Both the position numbers and the translations under genes were made by a program. The notes beneath the pieces are model-generated. The model was not told the DNA's origin and ran no database searches. It saw only the letters and a program-made list of their open reading frames with translations. From contig CAJXVM010000001.1 in NCBI GenBank assembly GCA_913061095.1, positions 124,001-188,000 on the forward strand: a stretch of DNA of 64,000 nucleotides, in the 5' to 3' direction. Shown here piece after piece: positions 36,046-45,555 of this stretch (the stretch's first letter is position 1; each line of letters starts with the position of its first letter). This DNA is from an uncultured Ignavibacteria bacterium (GTDB lineage: Bacteria; Bacteroidota; Ignavibacteria; SZUA-365).

Positions 36046-38061
36046 ATGACTGAGCCCCCACCAACGAACGAACTGCAGCGGAAGCTGGAAAACCTGCCCC
36101 GCTCCCCCGGCGTGTATCAGTTTCGTGACGCCGAGGGACGCATCATTTACGTCGGCAAGGCCAAAAGCCTGCGAAGCCGCGTCCGCTCGTATTTCCAGGC
36201 CAAAGGCAGTGCGGATCCGAAACGCGACATCCTCGTATCCAGGATCACTGATCTCGAGATTGTGGTCACTGATTCCGAGGTGGAGGCACTGCTCCTCGAG
36301 AACAACCTGATCAAGGAACACGCTCCGCGGTACAACATCCGTCTCAAGGACGACAAGAGTTACCCCTACATCGTCGTCACGAATGAGCCATATCCACGGA
36401 TATTCCCGACGCGACGCATCGTGCGCGACGGTTCACGCTATTACGGGCCTTACACGGACGTCAAGGCCATGCATCTGATGCTGCGGACGATCCGCGGCAT
36501 ATTTCCGATCCGCAGCTGCGACTACAAGCTCGATGCCGATGTGATCGCACGCCGCAAGGTGAAGCTCTGCCTGGATTACCATATCCAGAAATGCGAGGGT
36601 CCGTGTGAGGGGCTCGTTGCGCAGGAAGAATACACGGCGATGATCGCCCAGGTGGAACAGCTGCTCAAGGGCAAGACACGCGGTCTGCAGCGACAGCTGG
36701 AGGAGGAGATGCAGGACTGCGCGGAGAACTTGGAATTCGAGAAGGCCGCCAAACTTCGCAATCGTCTGCAGGCTCTGAAGACCTATCAGGATCGTCAGAA
36801 GGTCGCGGCCGCGGACTTCAAGGATCGGGACATCGTGGCAATCGCGAGGAAGGAATCCGACGCCGTAGGCATCGTGTTTCGTGTCCGGGATGGAAAGATC
36901 GTTGGCAAGCAGCATTTTCCGTTCACCGGTGCGGACATCGAATCCGACGAAGCGATACTCGAGCATCTGATGCACAGGTACTACACCAAGACGATGGATA
37001 TTCCATCCGAGATCGTCATTCCCGAAGCTCCGGAGTCCACCGAAGCACTCGAAGAGTGGCTGAGCGACCGTGCGCAGATGCGCGTCGGCTTCACCGTTCC
37101 CCGTATCGGAGACAAGCTGAAGCTTCTTTCGATGTGCCGCGCGAATGCCGGATACATCCTCGATGACATTCTTCTGCAGAAGATGAAGTCGGAGACGGCC
37201 CTTCCGAAATCCGTGGAGTTTCTGCAGAGAGATCTCCATCTTCCCTCCCCTCCCCGCCGCATCGAGTGTTTTGATATCTCGCATTTCCAGGGCGCGGAAA
37301 CCGTCGCTTCAATGGTATCCTTTCTCGACGGGAAACCGCGAAAAAGTGAATACCGGAAATACGGCATTCGCAGTGTGCACGGCGTCGACGATTTTGCATC
37401 GATGCGCGAAGTCATCGAGCGGCGATACACGCGGGTCCTTGAGGAGGAGCAGCCGCTTCCGGATCTCATCGTCGTTGATGGCGGCAAGGGGCAGCTCTCA
37501 TCCGCCGTGGAGATTCTGAAAGAACTCGGTCTCGACCGGCAGCCGATAATCGGTCTCGCCAAGCGGCTAGAGGAAGTCTTTGTCCCGGGCGAAAGTCTGC
37601 CCATGAATCTTCCCAAGACCTCCCCGGGTCTCAAACTGCTTCAGCGCCTGCGAGACGAGGCACATCGCTTCGCGATCACCTATCATCGCGAACGACGTGA
37701 CAGGGCGACACTTCAGACCGAACTCGAAGAAATCGAGGGCGTCGGTCCCAAGCGCGCGCAGACCCTGCTGACCGCTTTCGGCTCGGTGCGCTCCGTCGCC
37801 CAGGCAAGCACCGAACAGCTGGCGGAACATGTCGGATGGTCGCTCGCGCGCCAGATTTTCGAGTACTTCCAGACTTCTGCCGATTCTCCGTCCATCGAAT
37901 CATCATCGTCTGAACAGGTGACATCGTCCGAAAAGGAATTATCGTCCGACACATCGAGTTCATCCACGAGCACATCCTCGGCATCCGACCAAGCGGCATC
38001 CGCGAATGCGCGGTCCGGCAGCACGCAGGATGACGGGAAGGGAGATACAGTTACAGAATGA
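36046..38061 (+). CDS. uvrC: excinuclease ABC subunit C
   Basis: 671 residues. Nucleotide-excision-repair nuclease making both incisions with UvrAB. In order: GIY-YIG domain (GVYQFRDAEGRIIYVGKAK, residues ~18-40), a Cys-containing segment (KLCLDYHIQKCEGPC), UVR motif for UvrB binding (about 205-240), RNase H-like nuclease domain (RIECFDISHFQG; DLIVVDGGKGQLS), and helix-hairpin-helix repeats (EIEGVGPKRAQTLL). After about residue 605 there is a ~60-residue tail of mostly Ser, Thr, Glu and Asp, not a usual part of UvrC. The stop overlaps the following TPR gene in an ATGA. Confidence 0.97.
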   Translation: MTEPPPTNELQRKLENLPRSPGVYQFRDAEGRIIYVGKAKSLRSRVRSYFQAKGSADPKRDILVSRITDLEIVVTDSEVEALLLENNLIKEHAPRYNIRLKDDKSYPYIVVTNEPYPRIFPTRRIVRDGSRYYGPYTDVKAMHLMLRTIRGIFPIRSCDYKLDADVIARRKVKLCLDYHIQKCEGPCEGLVAQEEYTAMIAQVEQLLKGKTRGLQRQLEEEMQDCAENLEFEKAAKLRNRLQALKTYQDRQKVAAADFKDRDIVAIARKESDAVGIVFRVRDGKIVGKQHFPFTGADIESDEAILEHLMHRYYTKTMDIPSEIVIPEAPESTEALEEWLSDRAQMRVGFTVPRIGDKLKLLSMCRANAGYILDDILLQKMKSETALPKSVEFLQRDLHLPSPPRRIECFDISHFQGAETVASMVSFLDGKPRKSEYRKYGIRSVHGVDDFASMREVIERRYTRVLEEEQPLPDLIVVDGGKGQLSSAVEILKELGLDRQPIIGLAKRLEEVFVPGESLPMNLPKTSPGLKLLQRLRDEAHRFAITYHRERRDRATLQTELEEIEGVGPKRAQTLLTAFGSVRSVAQASTEQLAEHVGWSLARQIFEYFQTSADSPSIESSSSEQVTSSEKELSSDTSSSSTSTSSASDQAASANARSGSTQDDGKGDTVTE

Positions 38062-39122
38062 GGGACACGACGTCGAAAACACTGCACGCGTTCATCCTGA
38101 TCCTTTCATGCATCCTCACCGTGGTTCAGCCTGTGGATACACAGGCGCAGCACATTCCGGACGATTCCCTGCACACGATGATCGTGCGCGGCATCCGACT
38201 CTCTGGCAGCCAGGAATACCGCGCTGCACTCAGCGAATTCGATCGGGCGATACAGGCATTTCCCTCCCACCCCGCCGGATATCTCAACAAGGCCATTCTC
38301 CTGCAGGTCATGTCGCTGGATTTCGAATCCCCTGTCCGCATGCCGGCGTATCTCGATCTGCTCGAGCGGTCTGAATCCCTCGGTGAACACATGGCGAAGC
38401 AGCGGGAGACCGAAGCCGAGGGCTGGTATTACGTGGGAATGGCACGCAGCTACATTGCCTACTACAATTTCCGTGACGGCGAAAACTGGATCAGCGGGCT
38501 GTCGCACGGACTGACGGCAACCGGCTACCTTGAGGACTGTCTGGAGCTGAATCCCCGGGCATACGATGCCATGACCGGCATCGGAACCTACAAATACTGG
38601 AAGAGCCAGAACATGTCGTTTCTCACATGGACGCCGCTCGTGGACGATGAGCGGGAAACGGGGATCCGCATGCTCAGGCGCGCCGAGAACCGAGCGGAAT
38701 ACACGGCACAGCAGGCCACGAATTCCCTGATCTGGATTTATATCGAGGAGGAACGCTGGGATGACGCCATCGAATCAGCCCGAAATATCCTGCGTCGTTT
38801 TCCGCATAACCGGCTTTTTCTCTGGGGATTGGCTTCCGCGGCGGAGGGAAAAGAAGACTGGGCGACCGCGCGCCGCGCATATGAGCGCATCCGGGATTCC
38901 ATTGACGACGAAGTCAGCGAGACGCGGTACATCGAACTGCAGTCGCGTGCGAAAATCGCCCTGATGAGTTTCCTCCTTGAGGATTTTACAACTGCGCGGA
39001 AGGAAGGGCAATGGGTGCTCAGCCGCCGAACAGCGTCCCTTGACGGACTGACCGAGGATGCACGCGATCGCATCGGACGGCGTTTCGAAGAAGTCGAAGA
39101 GATGATGGAGGATCTCGACTGA
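38058..39122 (+). CDS. exported tetratricopeptide-repeat protein
   Basis: 354 residues. Signal peptide to about residue 30 (TQAQ), then TPR helices: SGSQEYRAALSEFDRAIQ, PAGYLNKAILL, and at the C-terminal side RWDDAIESARNILRRFP and EDWATARRAYERI. The segment between (about 90-210) is Trp/Tyr-rich and less repeat-like. A periplasmic scaffold role is inferred from the fold only. The ATG overlaps the uvrC stop, so translation is coupled to that gene. A bidirectional terminator follows. Confidence 0.75.
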   Translation: MRDTTSKTLHAFILILSCILTVVQPVDTQAQHIPDDSLHTMIVRGIRLSGSQEYRAALSEFDRAIQAFPSHPAGYLNKAILLQVMSLDFESPVRMPAYLDLLERSESLGEHMAKQRETEAEGWYYVGMARSYIAYYNFRDGENWISGLSHGLTATGYLEDCLELNPRAYDAMTGIGTYKYWKSQNMSFLTWTPLVDDERETGIRMLRRAENRAEYTAQQATNSLIWIYIEEERWDDAIESARNILRRFPHNRLFLWGLASAAEGKEDWATARRAYERIRDSIDDEVSETRYIELQSRAKIALMSFLLEDFTTARKEGQWVLSRRTASLDGLTEDARDRIGRRFEEVEEMMEDLD

Positions 39123-39196
39123 TCCCCCCCGGCGCAATCGCTTTCCCTGCCGGTTACCGGGTGTTCAGGTTGTTGCCTCTCGCTGCGTACACATGT

Positions 39197-39228
39197 GGAA
39201 AAGCCCTCCAGCACGGGAGGGCTTTTCC
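39197..39228. terminator. bidirectional rho-independent terminator
   Basis: Perfect 13-bp stem (GGAAAAGCCCTCC / GGAGGGCTTTTCC) with a 6-base loop between the convergent TPR gene and the T9SS cargo gene. Confidence 0.9.
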
Positions 39229-39251
39229 TGTTTCCGGCGACGCGGGATGCG

Positions 39252-42050
39252 TTACTTGGTCAGCAGCATTTTCCCGGTCTGTGTCTGTGCACCGATGGTC
39301 AGGACGTAGAAATACGTCCCACCGGGAAGATGACCGGCGTCAAAGGGCACGGAAACGCTTTCACCCTTCATGACCGGCGTATCGTATGCAGCCGCCACCT
39401 CTTCACCCAGGGCATTGAAAATACGCAGCCGCGCATTGCCGTCCTCCGCCGCGGTGAACGTGATCACGGTGGAGGGATTGAATGGATTCGGATAATTCCG
39501 CAGCGCGAAGTTCGGTTTCCCTGCCGTCACCTCGACCACGGGTGAAAAGGATTCCTTGCCGTCGCGATCGATCTGGCGGAGCCGATAGAACAGTGTTTTC
39601 TCTGGAGCGGATGCATCGGTGAACATGTATTCCGTCGCCGTGTTTTTCGTTCCCATCCCGTCGACGAAACCAGTGGCCTCGAAGGGTCCTTCCCTGCTCT
39701 CCGACCGTTCGATCTCGAACCCGAAATTATTCAGCTCCGTGGCCGTCTTCCAACGAAGTTCCACTGCCAAATCCTTTCGTCTGCCGGCGAACGCGACGAG
39801 CTCTACAGGCAGCACGGCGTTGAGGTCGGCGAGCGTGTAGCGGTTGTTGAAGTTCATCACACCGTCGAACTGATAGTTGACAATGTTGCTGGTCGTATTC
39901 ACGCTGCTGGTAGTCAGTTTGGAAAACTCATCTTCTCCGGCAGTGTGGAGATCACCGTACGCAAGCAGGAGACCGTTCTCGTCATTGCCGTTCATCTCGG
40001 CGTCGCGATACTCGAGACTGAGCGAGTAGGTCAGCGATGCGGGCGTCACATCGCCGGCCACGCGCTGGATATCATAGTAGCGTGAGACCGCCTGCGCATC
40101 CGGGGCGCTTTTGACGAGCCAGAATTCAAATACTTCGGGACCGCTGAAGCCCGGCACGAGTAGGGAGGCATTCGCTCCGTTGAACGTATACGTACCGGAG
40201 GCTTCCAGCGTGCGCTGCACGCGGCCGATGACCTCCCCGTTCCCCTGAGTACTTTTCTGCGGAGCCGCGGACGCAAACGTCAGCACCGAACTGCCCATGT
40301 CGAGATCCTTGGCGAGATTCAGTGTCCTCCGGATGGTAAACGAGGCGGATGAAGCAGCGGATCCCGAAGGATTACTGAGGCTGAGCGAATAGAAATCCGG
40401 TGTATCCTGGATTGTGACGTTCTCCGCGTTGATGATCGTGGAGGGTGTTCCCGCAGTGCCGACACTGTATGTGCCTCCGATCGTGCAGACCGACCCGATG
40501 GCAGTGCTGCTGTGCGTAAGGCCGCCGTTGAACACATTCGTTCCGGCCGAGAGATTAACGACGGCACCGGTGACAGTCACAAGCTCACTGAAATCATTCT
40601 GTCCGGTTCCGCTCGAGGTGATCCTGAACGCACCGCCGACATCCGTGGCACCGGTCACATCGAACTCATCTTCTATCGAGAGATTTCCGTGCGTGGTGAC
40701 ATCGCCCCCCACGGTTACCGGCGTGCTGACAACGACCCAGTTGCCGGATGTAAGATTGCCTGCAAGGCTGACGCTCCCACCGTCGAAAGACGTGAGCGAA
40801 TTGGATCCGCTGATGGTCAGGGCATTCATGCCGACGGTACCGTTCTTCACTGAGAGTGTGGCATTGTCGCCCGACAGCGAAAGGGTGCCGAACTGCACGG
40901 TGCCCGCATAACCGTCGGCACCGATCGTCACCGCGCTGTTCGTATTCGTGAAATTCACGTTGCCAAACGAAATCGCACCGTCGCCTTCATTGCCGTCACC
41001 GATGATAATCGAACTGCCGCTGAAATTCACGGTAGAACCGGTGAAATCGGTTGTTCCCGTTCCACCGATCGTCGTTCCGGTAAAGGTGTACGTGCCGCCT
41101 CCCAGCGAATGCGACGCGGTACTGTTATTGATGAAGCTGCTGCCGCAGGTGACGCTATTGTTGGAATTAGAAAAGGTTGCAGAACCATCGATCGTAAATA
41201 CATTCGCAACACTCAGATGTGCAGACAGACTCTTCGTTCCGGATCCACCGAGTCTTATTGAATAGTAGTTCTTGCTAGCATCGATAACTTGGTTACCGTT
41301 TGCGATGTATTGAACAAGGCTACCGGTCTGCAGATTTATTGAACCATATACCGTGTAGTTATTGGAGATATTGGATGCTCCAACACTTAATTCCCCACCA
41401 ATGTTCATATTCCCGTTTACAGTAATGATCGAACAGCTGGGGAAACTCCCACTTGGAGCTGGTGAAATGTCCCCTGAAAATGTAGCTGATCCATCAACGT
41501 ATATGTATCCGCCGGGTGAACCACAGGCATATAGGGATGTTCCACTATTGAGAGATATGTTTTTACAGAAAATGTACCCATCTTCATATGTGATGGTCCC
41601 ATTGGAGGTTACCGTAATATTTGAAGCCACAGCATTGATCCCACCTGCTGAGCTGTTGACAAGAACATTTCCAGTTATCGATATCGGGGCACCATTCACC
41701 TCGAGAACACCACCTGTTTCGATCTCTAGATCACCGATGACTTCTACACTTTGCCCTATTCCAATTGATCCCACGGATATTGCTCCAGAATTCTGGATTA
41801 TCAGCGTTCCGTAGATTTTTAAGTTTTGAAGAATCGTTGACGAGTAGTCAAAATCTAAGATAACTGTGTCATTTGCGGATATTGTAACTGGATCTCCATC
41901 TTGTGGAGGAATATACACCCCCCACGTATTGTAAAAGTCTGTCCATTTTCCACTAGCAACACTTGTGAACTGCGTCGTCTGTGAATACACTTGATCTGTC
42001 AGAGTGAACAGACAGAGAATGCCGATTACTAAGGAGATTCCTACTTTCAT
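39252..42050 (-). CDS. large T9SS-secreted beta-rich surface protein
   Basis: 932 residues from the ATG at 42050 (AGGTG upstream). Signal peptide to about residue 24 (DQVYSQ). The body is a long run of short Gly/Ser/Thr/Asn-rich strands with repeating forms such as TISGSNSL and VTVGGDVTTHGNL, as in beta-helix or autotransporter-like adhesins. Near residue 780 is a fibronectin-like segment (ELRWKTATELNNFGFEIERS), and the last ~85 residues form a type A T9SS sorting domain (NYPNPFNPSTVITF ... IFNALGEEV ... LPGGTYFYVLTIG ... KMLLTK). The first ~290 codons are visibly more A+T-rich than the rest. Monocistronic. Confidence 0.85.
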   Translation of the reverse strand: MKVGISLVIGILCLFTLTDQVYSQTTQFTSVASGKWTDFYNTWGVYIPPQDGDPVTISANDTVILDFDYSSTILQNLKIYGTLIIQNSGAISVGSIGIGQSVEVIGDLEIETGGVLEVNGAPISITGNVLVNSSAGGINAVASNITVTSNGTITYEDGYIFCKNISLNSGTSLYACGSPGGYIYVDGSATFSGDISPAPSGSFPSCSIITVNGNMNIGGELSVGASNISNNYTVYGSINLQTGSLVQYIANGNQVIDASKNYYSIRLGGSGTKSLSAHLSVANVFTIDGSATFSNSNNSVTCGSSFINNSTASHSLGGGTYTFTGTTIGGTGTTDFTGSTVNFSGSSIIIGDGNEGDGAISFGNVNFTNTNSAVTIGADGYAGTVQFGTLSLSGDNATLSVKNGTVGMNALTISGSNSLTSFDGGSVSLAGNLTSGNWVVVSTPVTVGGDVTTHGNLSIEDEFDVTGATDVGGAFRITSSGTGQNDFSELVTVTGAVVNLSAGTNVFNGGLTHSSTAIGSVCTIGGTYSVGTAGTPSTIINAENVTIQDTPDFYSLSLSNPSGSAASSASFTIRRTLNLAKDLDMGSSVLTFASAAPQKSTQGNGEVIGRVQRTLEASGTYTFNGANASLLVPGFSGPEVFEFWLVKSAPDAQAVSRYYDIQRVAGDVTPASLTYSLSLEYRDAEMNGNDENGLLLAYGDLHTAGEDEFSKLTTSSVNTTSNIVNYQFDGVMNFNNRYTLADLNAVLPVELVAFAGRRKDLAVELRWKTATELNNFGFEIERSESREGPFEATGFVDGMGTKNTATEYMFTDASAPEKTLFYRLRQIDRDGKESFSPVVEVTAGKPNFALRNYPNPFNPSTVITFTAAEDGNARLRIFNALGEEVAAAYDTPVMKGESVSVPFDAGHLPGGTYFYVLTIGAQTQTGKMLLTK

Positions 42051-42272
42051 GGTCTGCACCTGTGTGATATGACTATTCTGAAGCGATCTCTCGCTGTTTT
42101 CCCGTTGCGATGTGACGTAATTTCATCAATATCAGGGAAGGCGATTCCCGTTTTGGCGGAGCGCAGATAGTTTACGACTACTTACTCCGCATTTGTTGCG
42201 CCTAATGTAGGGAGTTATATCTTAACAGACCATTAACATCTGGAATCTGACAAAAATGTAATGATCAACACG

Positions 42273-42309
42273 GAAAAGCCCCGTCCGCCATCGGCGAACG
42301 GGGCTTTTC
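42273..42309. terminator. rho-independent terminator downstream of trxB
   Basis: 12-bp stem GAAAAGCCCCGT / ACGGGGCTTTTC with a 13-base loop; the T-run favours the minus strand, ending the trxB operon. The rest of 42060-42260 is A+T-rich and should hold the promoter of the T9SS cargo gene, but I could not single out a box. Confidence 0.85.
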
Positions 42310-42332
42310 AAATGCCGTACCCTGTCGATAAA

Positions 42333-43277
42333 CTACTCGATGCCCTGCTCCGCAAGCCAGCGTTCGGCGTCGATCGCAGCCATGCAGCCGGTTCCGGCTG
42401 CCGACACGGCCTGACGGTACACATGATCCTGAACGTCGCCGCAGGCAAAGACACCCTCGATATTCGTGTAGGTGCTCTTTCCCTTTGTCTGCAGGTATCC
42501 TGTTTCGTCCATGTCGATCAGGCCTTCGAACAGCTCGGTATTGGGCTTGTGACCGATGCCGATGAACAGCCCCTGCACCGGAAAATCCTCCAGTTCACCG
42601 GTCTCCGAGTTTTTGAGCACGAGGTGTGTCAGTTTCTTCATGCCCATCTGCTCGGTCCCCTTCACTTCGTCAACGACGGAGTTCCACTTGAACGCAATCT
42701 TCGGATTCTTTTTCGCGCGCTCCCGCATAATCTTTGAAGCACGCAGTTCGTCCCTGCGGTGGATGACGGTAACCTTGCTGGCGTATTTCGTGAGGAACAA
42801 CGCCTCCTCCATGGCGGTGTCTCCACCACCGACAACCGCTACCTCCTGGTCCTTGAAAAAGAAACCGTCACAGGTGGCGCAGGCCGACACGCCGTAGCCC
42901 ATGTACTCGCTTTCGCTCTCCAGACCGAGCAGCTTCGCACTCGCACCGGTGGAGATTACGACACTGTCGGCGGTGTAGACGGTTTCGCCGACGAACACCT
43001 TGAAGGGACGTTCTGAAAAATCCACATTGCTCACATGCTCAAACTTGCTGGCAGCACCGAAGCGCTGCGCCTGCTTGCGCATTTCATCCATGAGCTTCGG
43101 TCCCTGAATCCCCTCCGGGAAACCGGGATAATTTTCCACATCCGTGGTGATGGTGAGCTGACCACCGGGCTGATTTCCCTCGAAAACCAGTGGGTTCAGA
43201 TTCGCCCGTGCAGCATAGAGGGCCGCTGTCAGTCCCGCCGGCCCGGATCCGATGATGATGACTTTACGATGTTCCAT
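42333..43277 (-). CDS. trxB: thioredoxin-disulfide reductase
   Basis: 314 residues. FAD/NADPH flavoenzyme reducing thioredoxin. FAD motif GSGPAGLTAALYAARA at the N terminus, redox-active CATC (in SACATCDGFFF), NADPH motif VVGGGDTAMEEA, and the C-terminal GVFACGDVQDHVYRQAVSAAGTGCMAA. Length is standard. AAAGGA precedes the ATG. Last gene of a minus-strand cluster with queG and the Rieske gene 31 bases upstream. Confidence 0.97.
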   Translation of the reverse strand: MEHRKVIIIGSGPAGLTAALYAARANLNPLVFEGNQPGGQLTITTDVENYPGFPEGIQGPKLMDEMRKQAQRFGAASKFEHVSNVDFSERPFKVFVGETVYTADSVVISTGASAKLLGLESESEYMGYGVSACATCDGFFFKDQEVAVVGGGDTAMEEALFLTKYASKVTVIHRRDELRASKIMRERAKKNPKIAFKWNSVVDEVKGTEQMGMKKLTHLVLKNSETGELEDFPVQGLFIGIGHKPNTELFEGLIDMDETGYLQTKGKSTYTNIEGVFACGDVQDHVYRQAVSAAGTGCMAAIDAERWLAEQGIE

Positions 43278-43308
43278 AATCCTTTTGATGAGAGTTACTG
43301 AAAATCAT

Positions 43309-44265
43309 CTATGTATCATGAGATTCATGTTGCGTCAAAACGGTTCGAGCGTTGCGCCGCATCCCGGACGGCTTGCAGCGCTTGACGGGACTTTTCCGGA
43401 AACGCTCCCGAAACGCCTCATCAGTGATCTCCGTGAGCGCACGAAGACCCGGTCTCAGATTCCCCTCCCGCGGAGAAAAGGCCGGTTCCGTGCTTTCCTC
43501 TGAAAAGGAATTCCACGGACAGACATCCTGACACACATCACAGCCGAAGACCCAGTTCTGGAAATCCCATTGCGTGGCGCCCGGGATGTCCTCACCGCGA
43601 TGCTCGATCGTCAGATATGAGATGCATCGGTTCGCGTCCACGACGTATGGCTCGACGATGGCGCCGGTAGGACAGGCCTCGATGCAGGCCGTGCAGGTGC
43701 CACAAAAATCGGCAATCGGCCTGTCATACTCAAACTCCACCGTTGTGAGAATTTCACCGAGAAATACCCATGATCCGAGGTCCCGCGTTATGACATTGCT
43801 GTGCTTCCCTAGCCAGCCGATCCCGGCCCGCACGGCCCAGGCTTTATCCATCACCGGACCGGTATCCACGTACCGGCGGGTTCGCGCATCCGGAAAGAGC
43901 ACGCGCAGTTCCTCTTCCAGTAGCGCCAGACGCCTTTCGAGGATGTCATGATAATCCTCCCCCCATGCGTACCGCGATATTTTTCCATGTTCCCGAGCGG
44001 ACGAGTGCTGTTCAGGCGAAAAATAATTCATCGCGACGGCAATGACGGATCGCGCACCCGGCATCACCTCCCGGGGATCGCTACGGCGATGAGGATCCCG
44101 CGTCATCCATGCCATCCCGGCGTGATACCCGCGATCGAGCCATTCGCGGAGCAGCGCTCCTTCGGGTTCAAGCCCCTGCGCGCTCGCGATGCCGACATGC
44201 GTGAATCCCAGGTCACGGGCCTTCCGTTTGATGTCTGCCGAACGATCCGACGGCGTGGTCACCAC
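43309..44265 (-). CDS. queG: epoxyqueuosine reductase
   Basis: 318 residues. Cobalamin- and Fe-S-dependent enzyme performing the last step of queuosine synthesis on tRNA. Recognisable family parts: LGFTHVGIASA near the start, RYAWGEDYHDIL, DTGPVMDKAWAVRAGIGWLGKHSN, and two [4Fe-4S] motifs CGTCTACIEACPTGAI and CDVCQDVCPWN. A HEAT-repeat domain found in long QueG versions is absent. Overlaps the Rieske gene by 7 bases. Requires B12, in line with the methylmalonyl-CoA epimerase seen elsewhere in the window. Confidence 0.93.
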   Translation of the reverse strand: MVTTPSDRSADIKRKARDLGFTHVGIASAQGLEPEGALLREWLDRGYHAGMAWMTRDPHRRSDPREVMPGARSVIAVAMNYFSPEQHSSAREHGKISRYAWGEDYHDILERRLALLEEELRVLFPDARTRRYVDTGPVMDKAWAVRAGIGWLGKHSNVITRDLGSWVFLGEILTTVEFEYDRPIADFCGTCTACIEACPTGAIVEPYVVDANRCISYLTIEHRGEDIPGATQWDFQNWVFGCDVCQDVCPWNSFSEESTEPAFSPREGNLRPGLRALTEITDEAFRERFRKSPVKRCKPSGMRRNARTVLTQHESHDT

Positions 44266-44600
44266 CAGGATTCCTCCTCATCGGGGAACGCAATATATAT
44301 CTGTCCGTCTTCGATGCGTACATCGAACTTCCGCAGCCGACAGGATGCGTGAACGCATTTCCCGGTTCTGATATCGAAACTCCATCCGTGCATCGGACAG
44401 GTGAGTACCGTTCCATCGAGCTCGCCCTCGGCGAGAACCGGGATGTGCTGATGCGGACAAAGATTTTCGATCGCGTACACCGTATCGTCACGCAGAAACA
44501 GTGCGATTTCGACGTCCCGCACGCGCACCGACGTTCCTGTGCCCTCACGCAGACGGTTCAGCGCAATGACCGGTTCGTATGTGCCGTCCGAGGTTCGCAT
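44259..44600 (-). CDS. Rieske-type [2Fe-2S] ferredoxin
   Basis: 113 residues. Rieske fold with both ligand boxes intact: CPHQHIP and CPMHGWSFD (Cys-X-His ... Cys-X-X-His form). No signal peptide or membrane anchor, so a soluble electron carrier similar to NirD or dioxygenase ferredoxins. The ATG directly follows the stop of the MBL-fold gene, and the end overlaps queG by 7 bases, suggesting tight co-expression. Its redox partner is unknown. Confidence 0.9.
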   Translation of the reverse strand: MRTSDGTYEPVIALNRLREGTGTSVRVRDVEIALFLRDDTVYAIENLCPHQHIPVLAEGELDGTVLTCPMHGWSFDIRTGKCVHASCRLRKFDVRIEDGQIYIAFPDEEESWW

Positions 44601-45479
44601 TCAGCTTCCCGCAATACGGAGAACATCGGCAAGCCGGCCCGCATCCGCGGCTTCAAAGCCTTTTTTCCCGATTCCCACCAGGGATGCCTCACTGAAGGCA
44701 TCGTGTTCGAAGAAGAGAATATCCCTCTGATCCGCTGCGCGGGATAGCAGTTTCTCTTTCTCGGCCAGCGTGGTCAGCGGCTGAAGGTCATATCCCATAA
44801 TCCACGGTGCGGGAACATGCGAACTCATGGGGACCAGATCGGCGACATATACCAGAGACTGATCGCCGTCATTGACACGAATCAGCTGCTGCCCGAACGT
44901 ATGTCCATCAACGACATGCAGGTGAAGATCCGGGAAGAGTTCTTCCTCCCCGTCGAGAAGGCGGAGCTTCCCCGCATCGGCAATGGGCAGGATGTTGTCG
45001 GGCAGATAGCTTGCACGGTCGCGGTCGGAAGGCGCGTTCGCCCATTCCCACTGACGCCGCTGCACGTAATGCTCTGCGTTCGGAAACATGAGACGCAGTT
45101 CGTCGCCGTGACGGAGCACCGCTCCTCCGACATGATCGAAATGCAGATGCGTGATGATGACGTCGGTTACTTCTTCAGGTTCGACACCGAGTGCGCGAAT
45201 GCCTCTGTCGAGTGTATGGTCGGAAAAATCGATGGCGAAGATGGCGTTGAATTTCCCGCTCTCCTTGTGGCCGACGCCGGCATCGACGAGAATGGTACGC
45301 TCACCGTCCCGCATGAGCAGTGTGCGCATGCGCATGTCAATGCGGTTCTGTTCATCAGCGGGATTCCGTTTTTCCCATAGGTTTTTAGGCACGACGCCGA
45401 ACATGGCACCGCCATCGAGACGGAAGCGGCCCGTCTCCACCGGGGCAATCTCATATCGTCCGAAAGGAATGAAGCTCAT
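44601..45479 (-). CDS. MBL-fold metallohydrolase
   Basis: 292 residues from the ATG at 45479. Metallo-beta-lactamase fold with the dinuclear zinc signature HLHFDHVGG (THLHFDH), DAGVGHK, further ligands HTFGQQ and ADLVP, and FFEHD near the end. Resembles the N-acyl homoserine lactonase/AttM-like subgroup in length and motif order, but many hydrolases share this and no substrate can be assigned. Immediately followed by the Rieske gene. Confidence 0.85.
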   Translation of the reverse strand: MSFIPFGRYEIAPVETGRFRLDGGAMFGVVPKNLWEKRNPADEQNRIDMRMRTLLMRDGERTILVDAGVGHKESGKFNAIFAIDFSDHTLDRGIRALGVEPEEVTDVIITHLHFDHVGGAVLRHGDELRLMFPNAEHYVQRRQWEWANAPSDRDRASYLPDNILPIADAGKLRLLDGEEELFPDLHLHVVDGHTFGQQLIRVNDGDQSLVYVADLVPMSSHVPAPWIMGYDLQPLTTLAEKEKLLSRAADQRDILFFEHDAFSEASLVGIGKKGFEAADAGRLADVLRIAGS

Positions 45480-45506
45480 AGCTGTCCATGGTATGGTGGG
45501 GACCAT

Positions 45507-45538
45507 GAAAAAGAGGTCTGTTCCCAGACCTCCTTTTC
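45507..45538 (-). terminator. terminator after ferredoxin gene
   Basis: AAAAAGAGGTCTG (45508-45520) pairs with CAGACCTCCTTTT (45525-45537) around TTCC; on the minus strand it ends with a T-run between the ferredoxin and MBL genes. Confidence 0.75.
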
Positions 45539-45555
45539 AACGAATTGTAGGTGCG

